From Spirosoma sp. KCTC 42546 (GTDB lineage: Bacteria > Bacteroidota > Bacteroidia > Cytophagales > Spirosomataceae), in contig NZ_CP041360.1 of the NCBI RefSeq assembly GCF_006965485.1, forward strand, positions 8,594,501-8,658,500: 64,000 bases of DNA, written 5' to 3'. The translations under genes were made by a program, and so were the position numbers. The notes below the pieces were generated by a model, which had not been told where the DNA came from, searched no databases, and saw only the letters and a program-made list of their open reading frames with translations. Positions 34,387-43,327 of this stretch are shown in pieces. Within the stretch, counting starts at the first letter, position 1. Every line of letters begins with the position of its first letter.

Positions 34387-35165
34387 TCTATTGTAAAGCT
34401 ATCAGCATCCAGATTTGCCGGAAACTTCGTCCGAAACGCCCGCAGCTCATCCAGCGAGAGTGTTTGCTGATGGACCATTTCTGTGTCAGAGTGTCGAAAA
34501 AGCACATCTCCTTTAAAGTCGATTACGGCTGAGTCCCCTGAATAGAGATGTCCCGTATGGTCTGTACCTACCCGGTTGACCCCCGCCACATAGCTTAAAT
34601 TCTCAATAGCGCGAGCTTGCAGAAGTATATTCCATGGATTACGTCGGACGGATGGCCAGTTCGCCACGTAAAGCAGTAAATCGTACTCGAAATCGGTAGA
34701 ATCGGCCTGGCGGTTACGACTCCAGACCGGGAAGCGCAGATCGTAACAAACGAGTGGGCAAATACGCCAGCCTTTCCATTCTTTTATAATTCGGCGAGTT
34801 CCAGCCGTATAGACCTTGTCTTCGCCAGCCATCCGAAACAGATGACGTTTGTCGTACGTATCGAACTGACCATCAGGCTGCATCCAGATCAGTCGATTGA
34901 AATAACCCCTTTTTTCCTGTATTACATAGCTACCCGTTACTACCGCGCCCGTTTGTGCAGCCATTTGCTTCATCCAACGGAATGTTGTCAGATTCATAGG
35001 CTCAGCTACGGCCTGTGCCTCCATGGTAAAACCCGTTGTAAACATCTCGGGCAAAACAATCAGATCCGTTGGCTCGGCTAAATTAAAAATACGCTCCTCC
35101 AGCATAGCCCGATTTGCTACGGGGTCGTGCCAGTAAAGTTCAGTTTGGAGGAGGGTAATGTTCAT
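34383..35165 (-). CDS. Nitrilase-superfamily amidohydrolase (omega-amidase-like)
   Basis: 260 aa. The Glu-Lys-Cys triad is visible: Glu40 in VLPEMFTTGF, Lys106 in TYDKRHLF, and Cys140 in CPLVCYDLRFPVW. The sequence is close to YafV/omega-amidase, which hydrolyses alpha-keto-glutaramate or -succinamate. The substrate is not proven here. It is the last gene of the leftward run ruvX-def. Its start lies 8 bp from a perfect 31-bp-arm hairpin. Confidence 0.9.
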   Translation of the reverse strand: MNITLLQTELYWHDPVANRAMLEERIFNLAEPTDLIVLPEMFTTGFTMEAQAVAEPMNLTTFRWMKQMAAQTGAVVTGSYVIQEKRGYFNRLIWMQPDGQFDTYDKRHLFRMAGEDKVYTAGTRRIIKEWKGWRICPLVCYDLRFPVWSRNRQADSTDFEYDLLLYVANWPSVRRNPWNILLQARAIENLSYVAGVNRVGTDHTGHLYSGDSAVIDFKGDVLFRHSDTEMVHQQTLSLDELRAFRTKFPANLDADSFTID

Positions 35166-35173
35166 GAGAAGGA

Positions 35174-35256
35174 GGAGTAAGGGGAGGAGCGGGAGGAAGG
35201 AGGAAAGGGAATAGCTACAAATCCCTCCTCCTTCCTCCCGCTCCTCCCCTTACTCC
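35174..35256. repeat. Intercistronic hairpin def-amidohydrolase (GGAGGAAGG family)
   Basis: Arms 35174-35204 and 35226-35256 are perfect 31-bp reverse complements around a 21-nt loop, built of GGAGGA-type words. It fills the gap between def and the amidohydrolase and ends 8 bp before the latter's start. Confidence 0.92.
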
Positions 35257-35258
35257 TT

Positions 35259-35831
35259 TTATTTTGGGAACTTCATTTTATACTCGGCGTCCGTTTTGCC
35301 TTTCGAGATGTCGGCCAGTTTTTTCTTGATAAGTGTCCGGCGGAGGGTAGGCAGGTAATCGGTGAAGAGTTTACCATCGAGGTGGTCGTATTCATGCTGA
35401 ATGATACGGGCAGCCATGCCTTCATATTCTTCTTCATGCTCCTTCCAGTCGATATCGAAGTAGCGAATTACGATAATCTCGGGTCGGAACACTTCGCCCC
35501 GAATGCCCGGAATACTCAGGCAACCTTCTTCAAATCCCCAATCGTCGCCCGCTTCTTCAATGATTTCGGGGTTGATAAATACTTTTTTGAAACCGATCAG
35601 CGTAGAATCAATATCTTCTTCGGGCTCATCTTCATTGAGTGGTTCACCATCCACCACAAACATCCGAATGCTCTGCCCGATTTGCGGAGCTGCCAGTCCA
35701 ACACCCGATGCGGCATACATCGTCTCAAACATATTCTCACTCAGCGTTTTCACATCGAGGCTACCGGGTTCAATATCTTTGGCGCGCTTCCGTAAGACCG
35801 GATCGCCGTAGGCAATAATTGGGAGAATCAT
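35259..35831 (-). CDS. def: Peptide deformylase
   Basis: Removes the N-formyl group from nascent proteins. 190 aa from the ATG at 35831 (MILPIIAYGDPVLRKRA). The ORF is open to 35882, but the extra codons run through a hairpin. All three motifs are present: GVGLAAPQIGQ, EGCLSIPG (metal Cys) and QHEYDHLDG (metal His pair with catalytic Glu). Downstream of ruvX, with a 78-bp hairpin-filled gap. Confidence 0.96.
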   Translation of the reverse strand: MILPIIAYGDPVLRKRAKDIEPGSLDVKTLSENMFETMYAASGVGLAAPQIGQSIRMFVVDGEPLNEDEPEEDIDSTLIGFKKVFINPEIIEEAGDDWGFEEGCLSIPGIRGEVFRPEIIVIRYFDIDWKEHEEEYEGMAARIIQHEYDHLDGKLFTDYLPTLRRTLIKKKLADISKGKTDAEYKMKFPK

Positions 35832-35837
35832 AATTTT

Positions 35838-35911
35838 AATGAATAATGGATAATGTAAGATGGATAATGACATAGCGAACATTGTGCATTATCCATCTTA
35901 CATTATTCATT
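35838..35911. repeat. Intercistronic hairpin ruvX-def (GATAATG family)
   Basis: The right arm 35887-35911 pairs with 35838-35869, except for a 7-8-nt extra GGATAATG-type word in the left arm. Arms are made of repeated ATAATG units. It ends 6 bp before the def start and reaches to the ruvX stop. Confidence 0.85.
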
Positions 35912-36323
35912 ATCGTTTACTTTCCATGTACGACTGAAGAATAATGGCTGCGCTTACTTTATCAATATTTCCTTTCACACGTCGGTCTTTTTTCGTGCTT
36001 CCGCCTGCAATCATAGCCTGTAGAGCCATTACAGACGTAAACCGTTCATCATGCCAATAAACCGGGATATCGGGCAAAGCGTTCTGTAAATGCGTTACAA
36101 ACTTCCTGACACGGGGGGTGTTATCCGTATCCAGGCCATCCAAGCCCTTAGGTAATCCAACAATAAAGGCCTCGACGGGCTCCCGCAAGACGTAGGCTTT
36201 CAGAAACTTTAAGACTTCATGCGAGGGGACTGTCTCCAGCGCCGACGCGATGAGTTGCAAAGGGTCCGTTACGGCGATGCCCGTACGTTTCATGCCGTAG
36301 TCGATTGCTAAGAGTCGTGCCAT
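35910..36323 (-). CDS. ruvX: Holliday junction resolvase-like protein
   Basis: 137-aa YqgF/RuvX RNase H-fold protein, from the ATG at 36323 (MARLLAIDYGMKRTGIAVTDP); the longer ORF to 36500 overlaps the upstream gene and is not supported. Acidic active-site residues are seen in LLAIDYG, in VYWHDERFTSVMA and in NIDKVSAAIILQ. The family functions in 16S rRNA 5'-end maturation or junction resolution. It follows the MobA-like gene with an 88-bp gap. Confidence 0.92.
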   Translation of the reverse strand: MARLLAIDYGMKRTGIAVTDPLQLIASALETVPSHEVLKFLKAYVLREPVEAFIVGLPKGLDGLDTDNTPRVRKFVTHLQNALPDIPVYWHDERFTSVMALQAMIAGGSTKKDRRVKGNIDKVSAAIILQSYMESKR

Positions 36324-36411
36324 TTTAGTGGCAAAGGTACGAAGGGTGGGGGAAGGGGCAAAGAGCAGGGTGCGTAGAGCACGGAGCTGGATGGAAAAAA
36401 TGCCTGATGCC

Positions 36412-37044
36412 CTAGCTTTTAGGCTGAGTTCCCTGATCCTCGAACCCTGCTCCTTGCCTTTTACTCCAGGCTTCCACATCCTGCCAGGTATCCAGATCAA
36501 TGGCGGCTAACGGGAATGGAATCTCAGCACAGTCGCCAGCGTATTGCTTGATGAGTTTGCGAGCACCTATATCGCCCGACAGTTGCATAAATTCGGAACC
36601 GTAGCGAATATCGAATAAAGCAGGAACACCCAGATGACCAGCTTCTCCGTAACGGCAGGCAACAATACCCCGACCTGTCTGTTGCTGAGTTGTGATTAAC
36701 TCTTGTAGAAGATCGGTGGTAACATAAGGCTGGTCGGTCAGAACAACCAAAAAAGCATCGACAGGTTCATCGATCAGTGCCTTTAAGCCAAATTTGAGAG
36801 ATGATGCCATCCCTTCAGGCCAGTTGGGGTTTAGTACAACCTGGAGGGGTAGATCAGCAAGTTCGGGTTGGATTTGTTCATAGTTCGAGCCCAGAATGGC
36901 AATCACTGGACCTGATTGTAGCGATAAAGCAGCATCGGCAATCTGCCGAATGAGTGTTTTTCCGTTATGAGTGAGCAACTGCTTAGGTTGACCGCCCAGT
37001 CGGGTTGAAGCACCCGCGGCTAAAATGATCGTGGCAATAGGCAT
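36412..37044 (-). CDS. MobA-like nucleotidyltransferase (molybdopterin cytidylyltransferase type)
   Basis: 210 aa with the NTP-transferase signature ILAAGASTRLGGQPKQLL at the N-terminus, the nucleotide-selecting NPNWPEGMASSLKFGL and the metal-binding TDQPYV. This subgroup (MocA/MobA-like) attaches CMP or GMP to molybdopterin. It lies 2 bp after an XdhC-family gene and in the same run as a molybdo-hydroxylase, which supports cofactor maturation for that enzyme. Xanthine-oxidase-family enzymes usually carry MCD, so CTP would be the expected nucleotide, but I cannot tell it from sequence alone. Confidence 0.88.
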   Translation of the reverse strand: MPIATIILAAGASTRLGGQPKQLLTHNGKTLIRQIADAALSLQSGPVIAILGSNYEQIQPELADLPLQVVLNPNWPEGMASSLKFGLKALIDEPVDAFLVVLTDQPYVTTDLLQELITTQQQTGRGIVACRYGEAGHLGVPALFDIRYGSEFMQLSGDIGARKLIKQYAGDCAEIPFPLAAIDLDTWQDVEAWSKRQGAGFEDQGTQPKS

Positions 37045-37046
37045 GC

Positions 37047-38225
37047 TTAGATCGTATCTACACCGATGCTGTCAGAATCAATAGGATCTGCCTGCCGGCC
37101 ATGATTTGCCGAGTTGCCAGAAAGTCGCTCGTGAATGGGACCGGATTTGTCTTTGAGAAAACCACCAGCACCTTTCGTAAAAAAGGCTTTGATCTCGGCC
37201 ATAATCGATAAGGCAATTTCATCCGGCGTTTCGGCTCCGAGGTCAAGCCCAATAGGGGCGTGAACGCGATTGAGGGAGGCATTACTAAACTGTAGCCCAT
37301 CTTTTTTAAATTCCTCCTGCATCTTATCGAACCGTTTGCGTGGTCCCAGCATACCAATATAGGGCACATCGGTAGTCAGCAGCTTTTCCAGTACAGCCTT
37401 ATCGTAATTGAAATTGTGCGACATCAGCACGGCGGCTGTTCGGTTCGTAATCGTCAACTGATCAATAACCACTTCCCGACCCGCATACAGCACACAGGTA
37501 GCGACCGGAAACCGTTTGGGGGACAGGTGCGCAATGCAATCATCGGTAACGGTCACCTGCCAGCCGAGTTCGCGGGCAAGTTTGGCTACAGGAATGACAT
37601 CGTAACCTGCTCCAAAAATGACCAGTTCAATACCTGGATCGATGCGCTCGATAAATATCTCCGCACTTCCCGACAATACAGAATAGGAACGAGTCAACGG
37701 CTTGCCTGTATTGAATACGCCCTGCATATCGTCGTATAGCCAGGCGGGTATCGATTCGGTTGTTTGCTCTGTGAGCATAAACCGATTACCCGGAGCCAGC
37801 CCTGTAAATTCATCGCTTTTCAAGACTGTGGCCAGAGACCGAACGTCGCGTTTCTGCGTGAACTCTTTGAGTAAGGCAATTGGATTTTGTGAGCTAATGG
37901 GGTCAATTGGCTCAATCAACACATCGATAATGCCATTACACCCCAGCCCAACGCCAAAGCTGTTGGCGCCATCGTCCATCGTATCGTAGGTAACAACAAT
38001 CGGTTCTCCATCGAGCATTACCTGCCGCGCTTTGCGTAATGCATCGCCTTCCAGACAGCCGCCACTAATGGCTCCTTCCCAACGACCGTCGTCGGTAATA
38101 AGCATACGAGCACCCGGCCGACGGTACGACGAACCTTCGACCCACACAACCGTGGCCAGAGCGGCTTTCCGTTGCGAAAAGTCAATCTGTTCAAAAACGT
38201 CAACGATACGGGTTATTTCTTTCAT
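37047..38225 (-). CDS. XdhC/CoxI-family molybdenum cofactor maturation protein
   Basis: 392 aa. The N-terminal XdhC/CoxI domain has ATVVWVEGSSYRRPGARML and AISGGCLEGDALRKA, ending with a Cys-containing GLGCNGIIDVLIEP. The C-terminal Rossmann-like domain shows LVIFGAGYDVIPVAKLA, AVLMSHNFNYD and HAPIGLDLGAETPDEIALSI. XdhC proteins bind molybdenum cofactor, assist its sulfuration and deliver it to xanthine-oxidase-type enzymes. Located between the hydroxylase subunits and a MobA-like gene, which is the expected chaperone position. Confidence 0.93.
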   Translation of the reverse strand: MKEITRIVDVFEQIDFSQRKAALATVVWVEGSSYRRPGARMLITDDGRWEGAISGGCLEGDALRKARQVMLDGEPIVVTYDTMDDGANSFGVGLGCNGIIDVLIEPIDPISSQNPIALLKEFTQKRDVRSLATVLKSDEFTGLAPGNRFMLTEQTTESIPAWLYDDMQGVFNTGKPLTRSYSVLSGSAEIFIERIDPGIELVIFGAGYDVIPVAKLARELGWQVTVTDDCIAHLSPKRFPVATCVLYAGREVVIDQLTITNRTAAVLMSHNFNYDKAVLEKLLTTDVPYIGMLGPRKRFDKMQEEFKKDGLQFSNASLNRVHAPIGLDLGAETPDEIALSIMAEIKAFFTKGAGGFLKDKSGPIHERLSGNSANHGRQADPIDSDSIGVDTI

Positions 38226-38234
38226 GACTATTGG

Positions 38235-38310
38235 GTTTGAAATTTGAGGTTCGTAGTTTGAAGTTCTATGTGCGTCAGCAACTTCAAACTACGAACCTCA
38301 AACTTCAAAC
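38235..38310. repeat. Intercistronic hairpin iorB-like-XdhC (TTTGAAGTTTGAGG family)
   Basis: Arms 38243-38265 and 38280-38302 are perfect 23-bp reverse complements around a 14-nt loop, extended by GTTTGAA and TTCAAAC on the outside. It fills the gap and ends 9 bp before the XdhC start. Confidence 0.9.
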
Positions 38311-38316
38311 TAAAAA

Positions 38317-40518
38317 TTACACCTTTTCTAAATCAAACGGCAACCGACGAACACGCTTACCGGTTGCTGCAAAAACGGCGTTTGCTAAAGCGGGTGCTAA
38401 GGGTGGCAAACCCGGTTCGCCAACTCCTTTAATGGTTGGACCGCCTTCGGCCAAAATATGTACCTCAACATCCGGCATTTCGTTAATGCGCACCATCCGG
38501 TTGGCATCAAAATTCTTCTGAACAGCCTGACCATTCTCAAACGTGATGCCGTCTTTCGTTGCGGCTGTTAAGGCCATGGCAATGGCACCTTCAACCTGCG
38601 CCTTAACTGTATCGGGGTTAACGACGGTGCCGAGGTCAATTACGCAATAAACCTTATCAACTGTAACACCGCCAGTCTTGTTTTTCGATACTTCGACAAC
38701 CTGACCTGCCAGACCCGCGAAAAATTCCCACTGGGCAACGCCCCGCCCTTTTCCAGCCGGAAGCGGTTTATCCCAACCCGATACTTCTTTCAGTTTCGTG
38801 AGTACCCGTTTCGCATCCGTATCTTTCGTTAACATCGCCATCCGAAACGCCAATGGGTCCTGGCCCGCTTTATGCGCCATTTCGTCCAGAAAACATTCAT
38901 GCGCGAACGCCAGGGTCGAGCTGGTTACAGATCGCCAGTAGGTTAGTGGTACGTGGGTTTCGGCGTGAACATATCGGGTGTTCAGGTTTGGGATCTCGTA
39001 TTTCTGCTCGTTGGTTCCTTCAAGCATAGTCCCGTCGGGCTTGGTTTTATCGTACTTCTCGTTCATTGTCGCGTCGATAGACGGCGAAATGACCTTGTGC
39101 TGAAAGGCTATGGCTTTTCCATCGGCAGATAAGGCCCCCCGCATGGCGGAGAACGTCATGGGCCGGAATGGCCCCAATTGGGTATCGTCTTCGCGGGACC
39201 AGACAACTTTAACCGGTTTGCCAATGGTTTTCGACAAAAGTGCGGCTTCAGTCGCGAAGTCCTGCGTAAGCCGCCGACCAAACCCTCCGCCATTGAACAG
39301 AACGTGTACGGTTACATTATCGGCCGGAACCTTGAGCACCTTGGAAACCTCATCCCGAACTAGATCACCCCCCTGCGACGATACCCATAGCTCAATTTTA
39401 TCGCCAGGCTTATAGTGCGCCAGTGCGTTCATCGGCTCCATGGTTGAATGGCTTACGATGGGGGTTTCGTAGAACGCGTCGAGTTTGGTTGGGGCATCGG
39501 CAAATGACTTGTCGAAATCGCCCGAGTTGTGACCAACTACACCATCTGTTTTGGCCAGCTCATGGAGGTTTTTCTCAAAAGCAACCGAATTGAACGTGTC
39601 GTGGCCCTGATGATCCCAGTTCACCTTCAGCGCTTTACGACCTTGTAAGGCAGCCCAGTAAGTATCGGCGATGATAGCAACACCTTCGTATCGGTTTTTA
39701 CCGACTACGCGTTCCACCTTCACCACCTGCCGAACGCCTTTGACTTTCAGCGACTGAGCCGCATCGAAACTTACCAGCTTACTGCCAAACACGGGGCAGC
39801 GTTCAATCGACGCATAAACCATGCCCGGCACTTTGGCATCCATGCCAAATGTTGCCTGACCTGCCACTTTCAAGGGTACGTCGGGGCGTTGCATCGACTT
39901 GCCCAGCATGGTAAACTGCTTCGGGTCTTTCAGTTTGGGCTCTTTCGGAACCGGTAATTTTGCTGCTGGTTCGGCTAGTTGGCCGTAGGTTAATGTTTTA
40001 CCCGTTGGTTTATGAATAACGGTGGCGTTGGCGGCAAAACACTCGTCGATGGGTACGCTCCATTGATCGCTGGCGGCTTTAACGAGCATTTCGCGGGCGG
40101 AGGCCCCTACTTTGCGCATCTGCGTATAGCCACCCCGAATGGAGCCGCTACCACCTACTGCTTGCGACCACATCCCTCCGTATTTGCTCTCACCCCCAGT
40201 TTGCCGAATAACGACTTTGTCTAACGATACTTCGAGTTCTTCCGCAATTAGGGCTGGAACCGACTGATACGTACCCTGACCAATTTCGGGCCGGGGATTC
40301 ATAAGAATAATTCGCCCCGATTTTTCGATAATAATGTAGGGCGTAAGTTCAACGGACTCAGGCAAAGCCAATCCAGGCCAGGCACTCAAGTTCAATACAG
40401 GGCTGGTGGCTAAGCTTTCGGCTGCGGGTAAACCAAGCGCAAAAGCGGCTCCACTTAAGCCAGCCGCTTTTAGGAAGTTCCGGCGTGAAGTACCGATCTG
40501 ATTAGGTTTCTGGCTCAT
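38317..40518 (-). CDS. Molybdopterin-binding subunit of a xanthine-oxidase-family hydroxylase (IorB-like)
   Basis: 733 aa. A twin-arginine signal is present ([20 protein letters not shown]), so export of the folded enzyme is expected. The aldehyde-oxidase-type large subunit is complete: [55 protein letters not shown] and the C-terminal [18 protein letters not shown]. It resembles the beta subunit of isoquinoline 1-oxidoreductase and other membrane-side oxidases with no separate FAD subunit. It overlaps the 2Fe-2S subunit gene by 4 bp. Substrate unknown. Confidence 0.92.
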   Translation of the reverse strand: MSQKPNQIGTSRRNFLKAAGLSGAAFALGLPAAESLATSPVLNLSAWPGLALPESVELTPYIIIEKSGRIILMNPRPEIGQGTYQSVPALIAEELEVSLDKVVIRQTGGESKYGGMWSQAVGGSGSIRGGYTQMRKVGASAREMLVKAASDQWSVPIDECFAANATVIHKPTGKTLTYGQLAEPAAKLPVPKEPKLKDPKQFTMLGKSMQRPDVPLKVAGQATFGMDAKVPGMVYASIERCPVFGSKLVSFDAAQSLKVKGVRQVVKVERVVGKNRYEGVAIIADTYWAALQGRKALKVNWDHQGHDTFNSVAFEKNLHELAKTDGVVGHNSGDFDKSFADAPTKLDAFYETPIVSHSTMEPMNALAHYKPGDKIELWVSSQGGDLVRDEVSKVLKVPADNVTVHVLFNGGGFGRRLTQDFATEAALLSKTIGKPVKVVWSREDDTQLGPFRPMTFSAMRGALSADGKAIAFQHKVISPSIDATMNEKYDKTKPDGTMLEGTNEQKYEIPNLNTRYVHAETHVPLTYWRSVTSSTLAFAHECFLDEMAHKAGQDPLAFRMAMLTKDTDAKRVLTKLKEVSGWDKPLPAGKGRGVAQWEFFAGLAGQVVEVSKNKTGGVTVDKVYCVIDLGTVVNPDTVKAQVEGAIAMALTAATKDGITFENGQAVQKNFDANRMVRINEMPDVEVHILAEGGPTIKGVGEPGLPPLAPALANAVFAATGKRVRRLPFDLEKV

Positions 40519-41027
40519 CGCTTACCGATTTTAGGGGTGGATTTCGGTGATTTAGGGGGAGCGGCCATCTCGGCTGATGCCGTGTGAATGGCTTGCCGAA
40601 TGCGGCCATACGTACCACAACGGCAAATATTCCCTTGCATAGCCATATCAATATCGGCGTCAGTCGGCTTGGGTGTTTGCTTCAATAGCGCCACCGCCGA
40701 CATAATTTGTCCGGACTGACAGTAACCGCACTGGGGCACCTGATGCTCAATCCAGGCTTTCTGAACCGGGTGATCGGCGTTTTTAGAAAGTCCTTCTATG
40801 GTGGTTATTTTCTGGCCAACCACCGCCGAAACAGGAACACTGCATGAACGGGTAGGATTGCCATCTAAGTGCACCGTGCAGGCTCCGCATTGGGCAATAC
40901 CACAACCAAATTTGGTGCCTGTGAGGCCCACTACATCGCGGATTGCCCATAGCAGTGGCATGTCGGGGTCCACGTCGACGATATGCGCCTGATTGTTAAT
41001 TGTTAATTTTAGGGATGCCATGTCCAA
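40515..41027 (-). CDS. 2Fe-2S subunit of the molybdo-hydroxylase (IorA-like)
   Basis: 170-aa iron-sulfur subunit. The plant-type 2Fe-2S cluster ligands are in [16 protein letters not shown] plus the Cys in RSCSV, and the second cluster in CGYCQSGQ and [14 protein letters not shown]. The C-terminus is extended by a Pro/Lys-rich tail ([14 protein letters not shown]). It passes electrons from the molybdenum centre in the partner subunit. First gene of the leftward cluster; a palindrome at 41135-41162 lies upstream. Confidence 0.93.
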   Translation of the reverse strand: MDMASLKLTINNQAHIVDVDPDMPLLWAIRDVVGLTGTKFGCGIAQCGACTVHLDGNPTRSCSVPVSAVVGQKITTIEGLSKNADHPVQKAWIEHQVPQCGYCQSGQIMSAVALLKQTPKPTDADIDMAMQGNICRCGTYGRIRQAIHTASAEMAAPPKSPKSTPKIGKR

Positions 41028-41134
41028 TTACGGATAAAAATCAGCGGTCTATTATACTGGGAAAGATACGGTTTTTACAGTATTTATCCGCGGGTTACTG
41101 TTTACTAGAGCATGTAGTTGTTTGTAAACCGTAA

Positions 41135-41162
41135 ATTATACATACTGACGGTATGGTATAAT
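41135..41162. promoter_or_regulatory. Palindromic operator between the hydroxylase and Nudix-regulator genes
   Basis: ATTATACATAC and GTATGGTATAAT form a near-perfect palindrome around TGACG, with one extra base in the right arm. It lies 108 bp from the hydroxylase start and 40 bp before the Nudix-type regulator. It fits an operator for that dimeric regulator. Confidence 0.5.
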
Positions 41163-41201
41163 CAGCCATAAAATGACGTATAGAAAATTTTATATTTCCG
41201 C

Positions 41202-41966
41202 ATGACTTACACCGACCAATTACGGACGTACTATGAACGAGTAACCGAGGAGTGCGTATCTGGCCTATCGCTCGATTGCGTTATTTTCGGCTTCCATGAT
41301 ACAAGGCTGAAGGTATTGCTATTACAATGGAAAGACACCAATGAGTGGAGCCTGCCAGGTGGGTTTATCTATAAGGCCGAATCGGTAGACACGGCGGCCG
41401 GGCGTGTACTTCGTGAACGAACGGGCCTGGATCAACTATTTTTGCAACAGTTTCACTTGTTCGGCGATGCCGTTCGATATGATACCGACGATACGTGGCA
41501 ACGGTTAAAAATGCCCATGAAGTTTGGGGTGAATTGGCCCACCCGGACAATCTCCATGGGTTATTACGCTTTAGTCGACTATACCAAAGTAACGCCCACC
41601 GTTGATTTTATGTCGGACGAATGCCGCTGGTGGGATGTTGGCGATTTGCCCTCACTGCTCTATGACCATCGACACATCATTGATGTGGCCCTGAAAACAC
41701 TTCGGCTCCAGTTGAACTGGCAACCGATTGGGCTGAATCTGATGCCCGAAAAATTCACGATACCCGAATTACAACGACTTTACGAAGCGGTTCTGGATCG
41801 ACCATTGGACGCCCGCAACTTTCATAAAAAAATAACAGGATTGAACATCCTGACTCGCCTAGACGAACGCCGGACGGGCGGGGCGCATAAATCGCCCTAT
41901 CTCTATCAGTTCGATGAGGTGAACTATCAGAAAGCCTTGATTAACGGTAACCTGAATTTTGTTTGA
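41202..41966 (+). CDS. NrtR-like Nudix-domain transcriptional regulator
   Basis: 254 aa. The N-terminal Nudix domain has the expected fold (WSLPGGFIYKAESVDTAAGR), but the Nudix box is degenerate: the central RELxEExG becomes RVLRERTG, losing metal-binding glutamates. The C-terminus (from about residue 165; PEKFTIPELQRLYEAVLDRP, NFHKKITGLNIL) is a winged helix. This is the NrtR/AraR architecture, where the Nudix domain binds a nucleotide or sugar ligand and does not hydrolyse it. The divergent position suggests control of the molybdo-hydroxylase cluster. Confidence 0.87.
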   Translation: MTYTDQLRTYYERVTEECVSGLSLDCVIFGFHDTRLKVLLLQWKDTNEWSLPGGFIYKAESVDTAAGRVLRERTGLDQLFLQQFHLFGDAVRYDTDDTWQRLKMPMKFGVNWPTRTISMGYYALVDYTKVTPTVDFMSDECRWWDVGDLPSLLYDHRHIIDVALKTLRLQLNWQPIGLNLMPEKFTIPELQRLYEAVLDRPLDARNFHKKITGLNILTRLDERRTGGAHKSPYLYQFDEVNYQKALINGNLNFV

Positions 41967-42008
41967 GCTCGTCTCGTGAAGGCAGATGCTCAAATCTGAA
42001 CCCACAAA

Positions 42009-42038
42009 ACCTCTCTGTGATCTCTGTGCCTCTGTGGT
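42009..42038. repeat. Short CTCTGTG periodic repeat
   Basis: CTCTGTGATCTCTGTGCCTCTGTGG-type sequence, three CTCTGTG units at intervals of about 8-11 bp, upstream of the NTF2-like gene. It resembles the ACGCAAGG word repeat at 13744 in style but has a different word. Function unknown. Confidence 0.5.
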
Positions 42039-42078
42039 TAATAATTTTGACGGCTTATCTTTGCCGAAAACGCTTTTT

Positions 42079-42480
42079 ATGACTGCTCTCGATACTGTTT
42101 CAACCTATTACGACGCCTTTAATCGCAAAGACTGGGAAGGTATGCTCAACCTGCTCCACCCAAATGTTCAACATGACAGTAATCAAGGAGCTACCCGTTT
42201 CGGTAAAGAGATATTTAGCCAGTTTCTCCAGCATATGGACGATTGCTACGATGAAACCCTAACGGATATTGTCATTATGACGGAACCAACGGGGACTCGC
42301 GCGGCCTGCGAATTCGTGGTGAATGGTGTGTACAAAAAAACGGATGGCGATTTGCCAGCCGCAATGGGCCAAACCTATGTAATGCCCGCCGGTTCGTTCC
42401 TGGAGGTTGCCGATGGACTCATTACCCGCGTTACAACTTATTATAATTTGCCCCTATGGGAGTCGTTGGTTTTGGGGTAG
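42079..42480 (+). CDS. NTF2-like / SnoaL-type ketosteroid-isomerase fold protein
   Basis: 133 aa from the ATG at 42079 (MTALDTVSTYYDAFNRKDW); upstream codons from 41986 run through the CTCTGTG repeat and are not family-like. The NTF2-like fold is indicated by YYDAFNRKDWEGMLNLLHPNVQHDSNQG at the N-terminus and VTTYYNLPLWESL at the C-terminus. Such proteins act as isomerases, hydrolases or carriers; the activity cannot be predicted. Co-directional with the GNAT gene. Confidence 0.75.
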   Translation: MTALDTVSTYYDAFNRKDWEGMLNLLHPNVQHDSNQGATRFGKEIFSQFLQHMDDCYDETLTDIVIMTEPTGTRAACEFVVNGVYKKTDGDLPAAMGQTYVMPAGSFLEVADGLITRVTTYYNLPLWESLVLG

Positions 42481-42490
42481 TTGGGTGGAC

Positions 42491-42609
42491 TCTGGCGCGG
42501 GTATTTACCCGTGTCTTTTAATGAAGTCAGCATTTGCTGATGCATGAATAGCCAGTGGGCCAGCGAATGCTGGCTATAGTAAAAAGCACGGGTAAATGCC
42601 CGCGCCAGA
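42491..42609. repeat. Branched inverted repeat between the NTF2-like and GNAT genes
   Basis: Outer arms 42491-42520 and 42581-42609 pair with few mismatches (TCTGGCGCGGG.ATTTACCCGTG against its complement). Inside is a second hairpin, ATAGCCAG...CTGGCTAT. The GNAT start codon at 42596 lies in the right arm. Confidence 0.85.
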
Positions 42610-43240
42610 CACACTAATCACATCTCCATTGCCGAGTATCTCCCCCTCTTCACTCACCTTTCTTAAGCTAACAGGATTAGCTATTCAAACGGTTTTCGAT
42701 GAGTTAGCGGCCTTACGGATCGCGGTCTTTTACGACTTCCCGTATTTGTACGAAGGCTCGGTTGAGTACGAGAAAACTTATCTGGAAACCTATGCCCGCG
42801 CTGAGCGGTCGTTTCTATTTGCTGTTTACGATGGTGATCGGATGGTAGGTGCTACAACCGCTTTGCCGCTGCGCGATGAAACTGCTGAGGTTCAGGCTCC
42901 CTTCCTGAAGGCGGGCTATGATCTGGACACGATTTTCTACTTCGGCGAAAGTATTCTGCTTCCCGCTTATCGGGGGCTTGGTCTCGGACATCAATTTTTT
43001 TCTGAGCGAGAAGCTCATGCTCAACAATTTGGTCACTATAAAATGACTTGCTTTTGCGCTGTAAAACGCCCCGCTGATCATCCACTTCGCCCCGCTGATT
43101 ATCAACCCCTCGATAACTTCTGGACAAAACGAGGCTATCAACGTGATGAAAGTCTGCAAAGCGAATTCGTCTGGCCCGACCGAAACGAGACTCTCGATAC
43201 CGCTAAACCAATGATTTATTGGACACGATTACTCCCCTAA
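42596..43240 (+). CDS. GNAT-family N-acetyltransferase
   Basis: 214-aa acetyl-CoA-dependent transferase. The acetyl-CoA-binding region is LLPAYRGLGLGHQFFSERE (R/Q-x-x-G-x-G/A type), preceded by the beta-strands FLFAVYDGDRMVGATTALPL. The only ATG giving a complete N-terminus is at 42596, in the right arm of the flanking hairpin; a TTG at 42629 is an alternative. Substrate unknown. Confidence 0.8.
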   Translation: MPAPDTLITSPLPSISPSSLTFLKLTGLAIQTVFDELAALRIAVFYDFPYLYEGSVEYEKTYLETYARAERSFLFAVYDGDRMVGATTALPLRDETAEVQAPFLKAGYDLDTIFYFGESILLPAYRGLGLGHQFFSEREAHAQQFGHYKMTCFCAVKRPADHPLRPADYQPLDNFWTKRGYQRDESLQSEFVWPDRNETLDTAKPMIYWTRLLP

Positions 43241-43327
43241 TCTGCCTACTGAACTCGTTCGCCAGTCTCTTTTTCCTAACATAAACCCTTTCCGGCAGTT
43301 GTTTTTGTGAATACAACACCTAATACT

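Noticed and set aside
42815-43159. 114-codon minus-strand ORF in the GNAT gene
   Set aside because: Antisense shadow with no family match.
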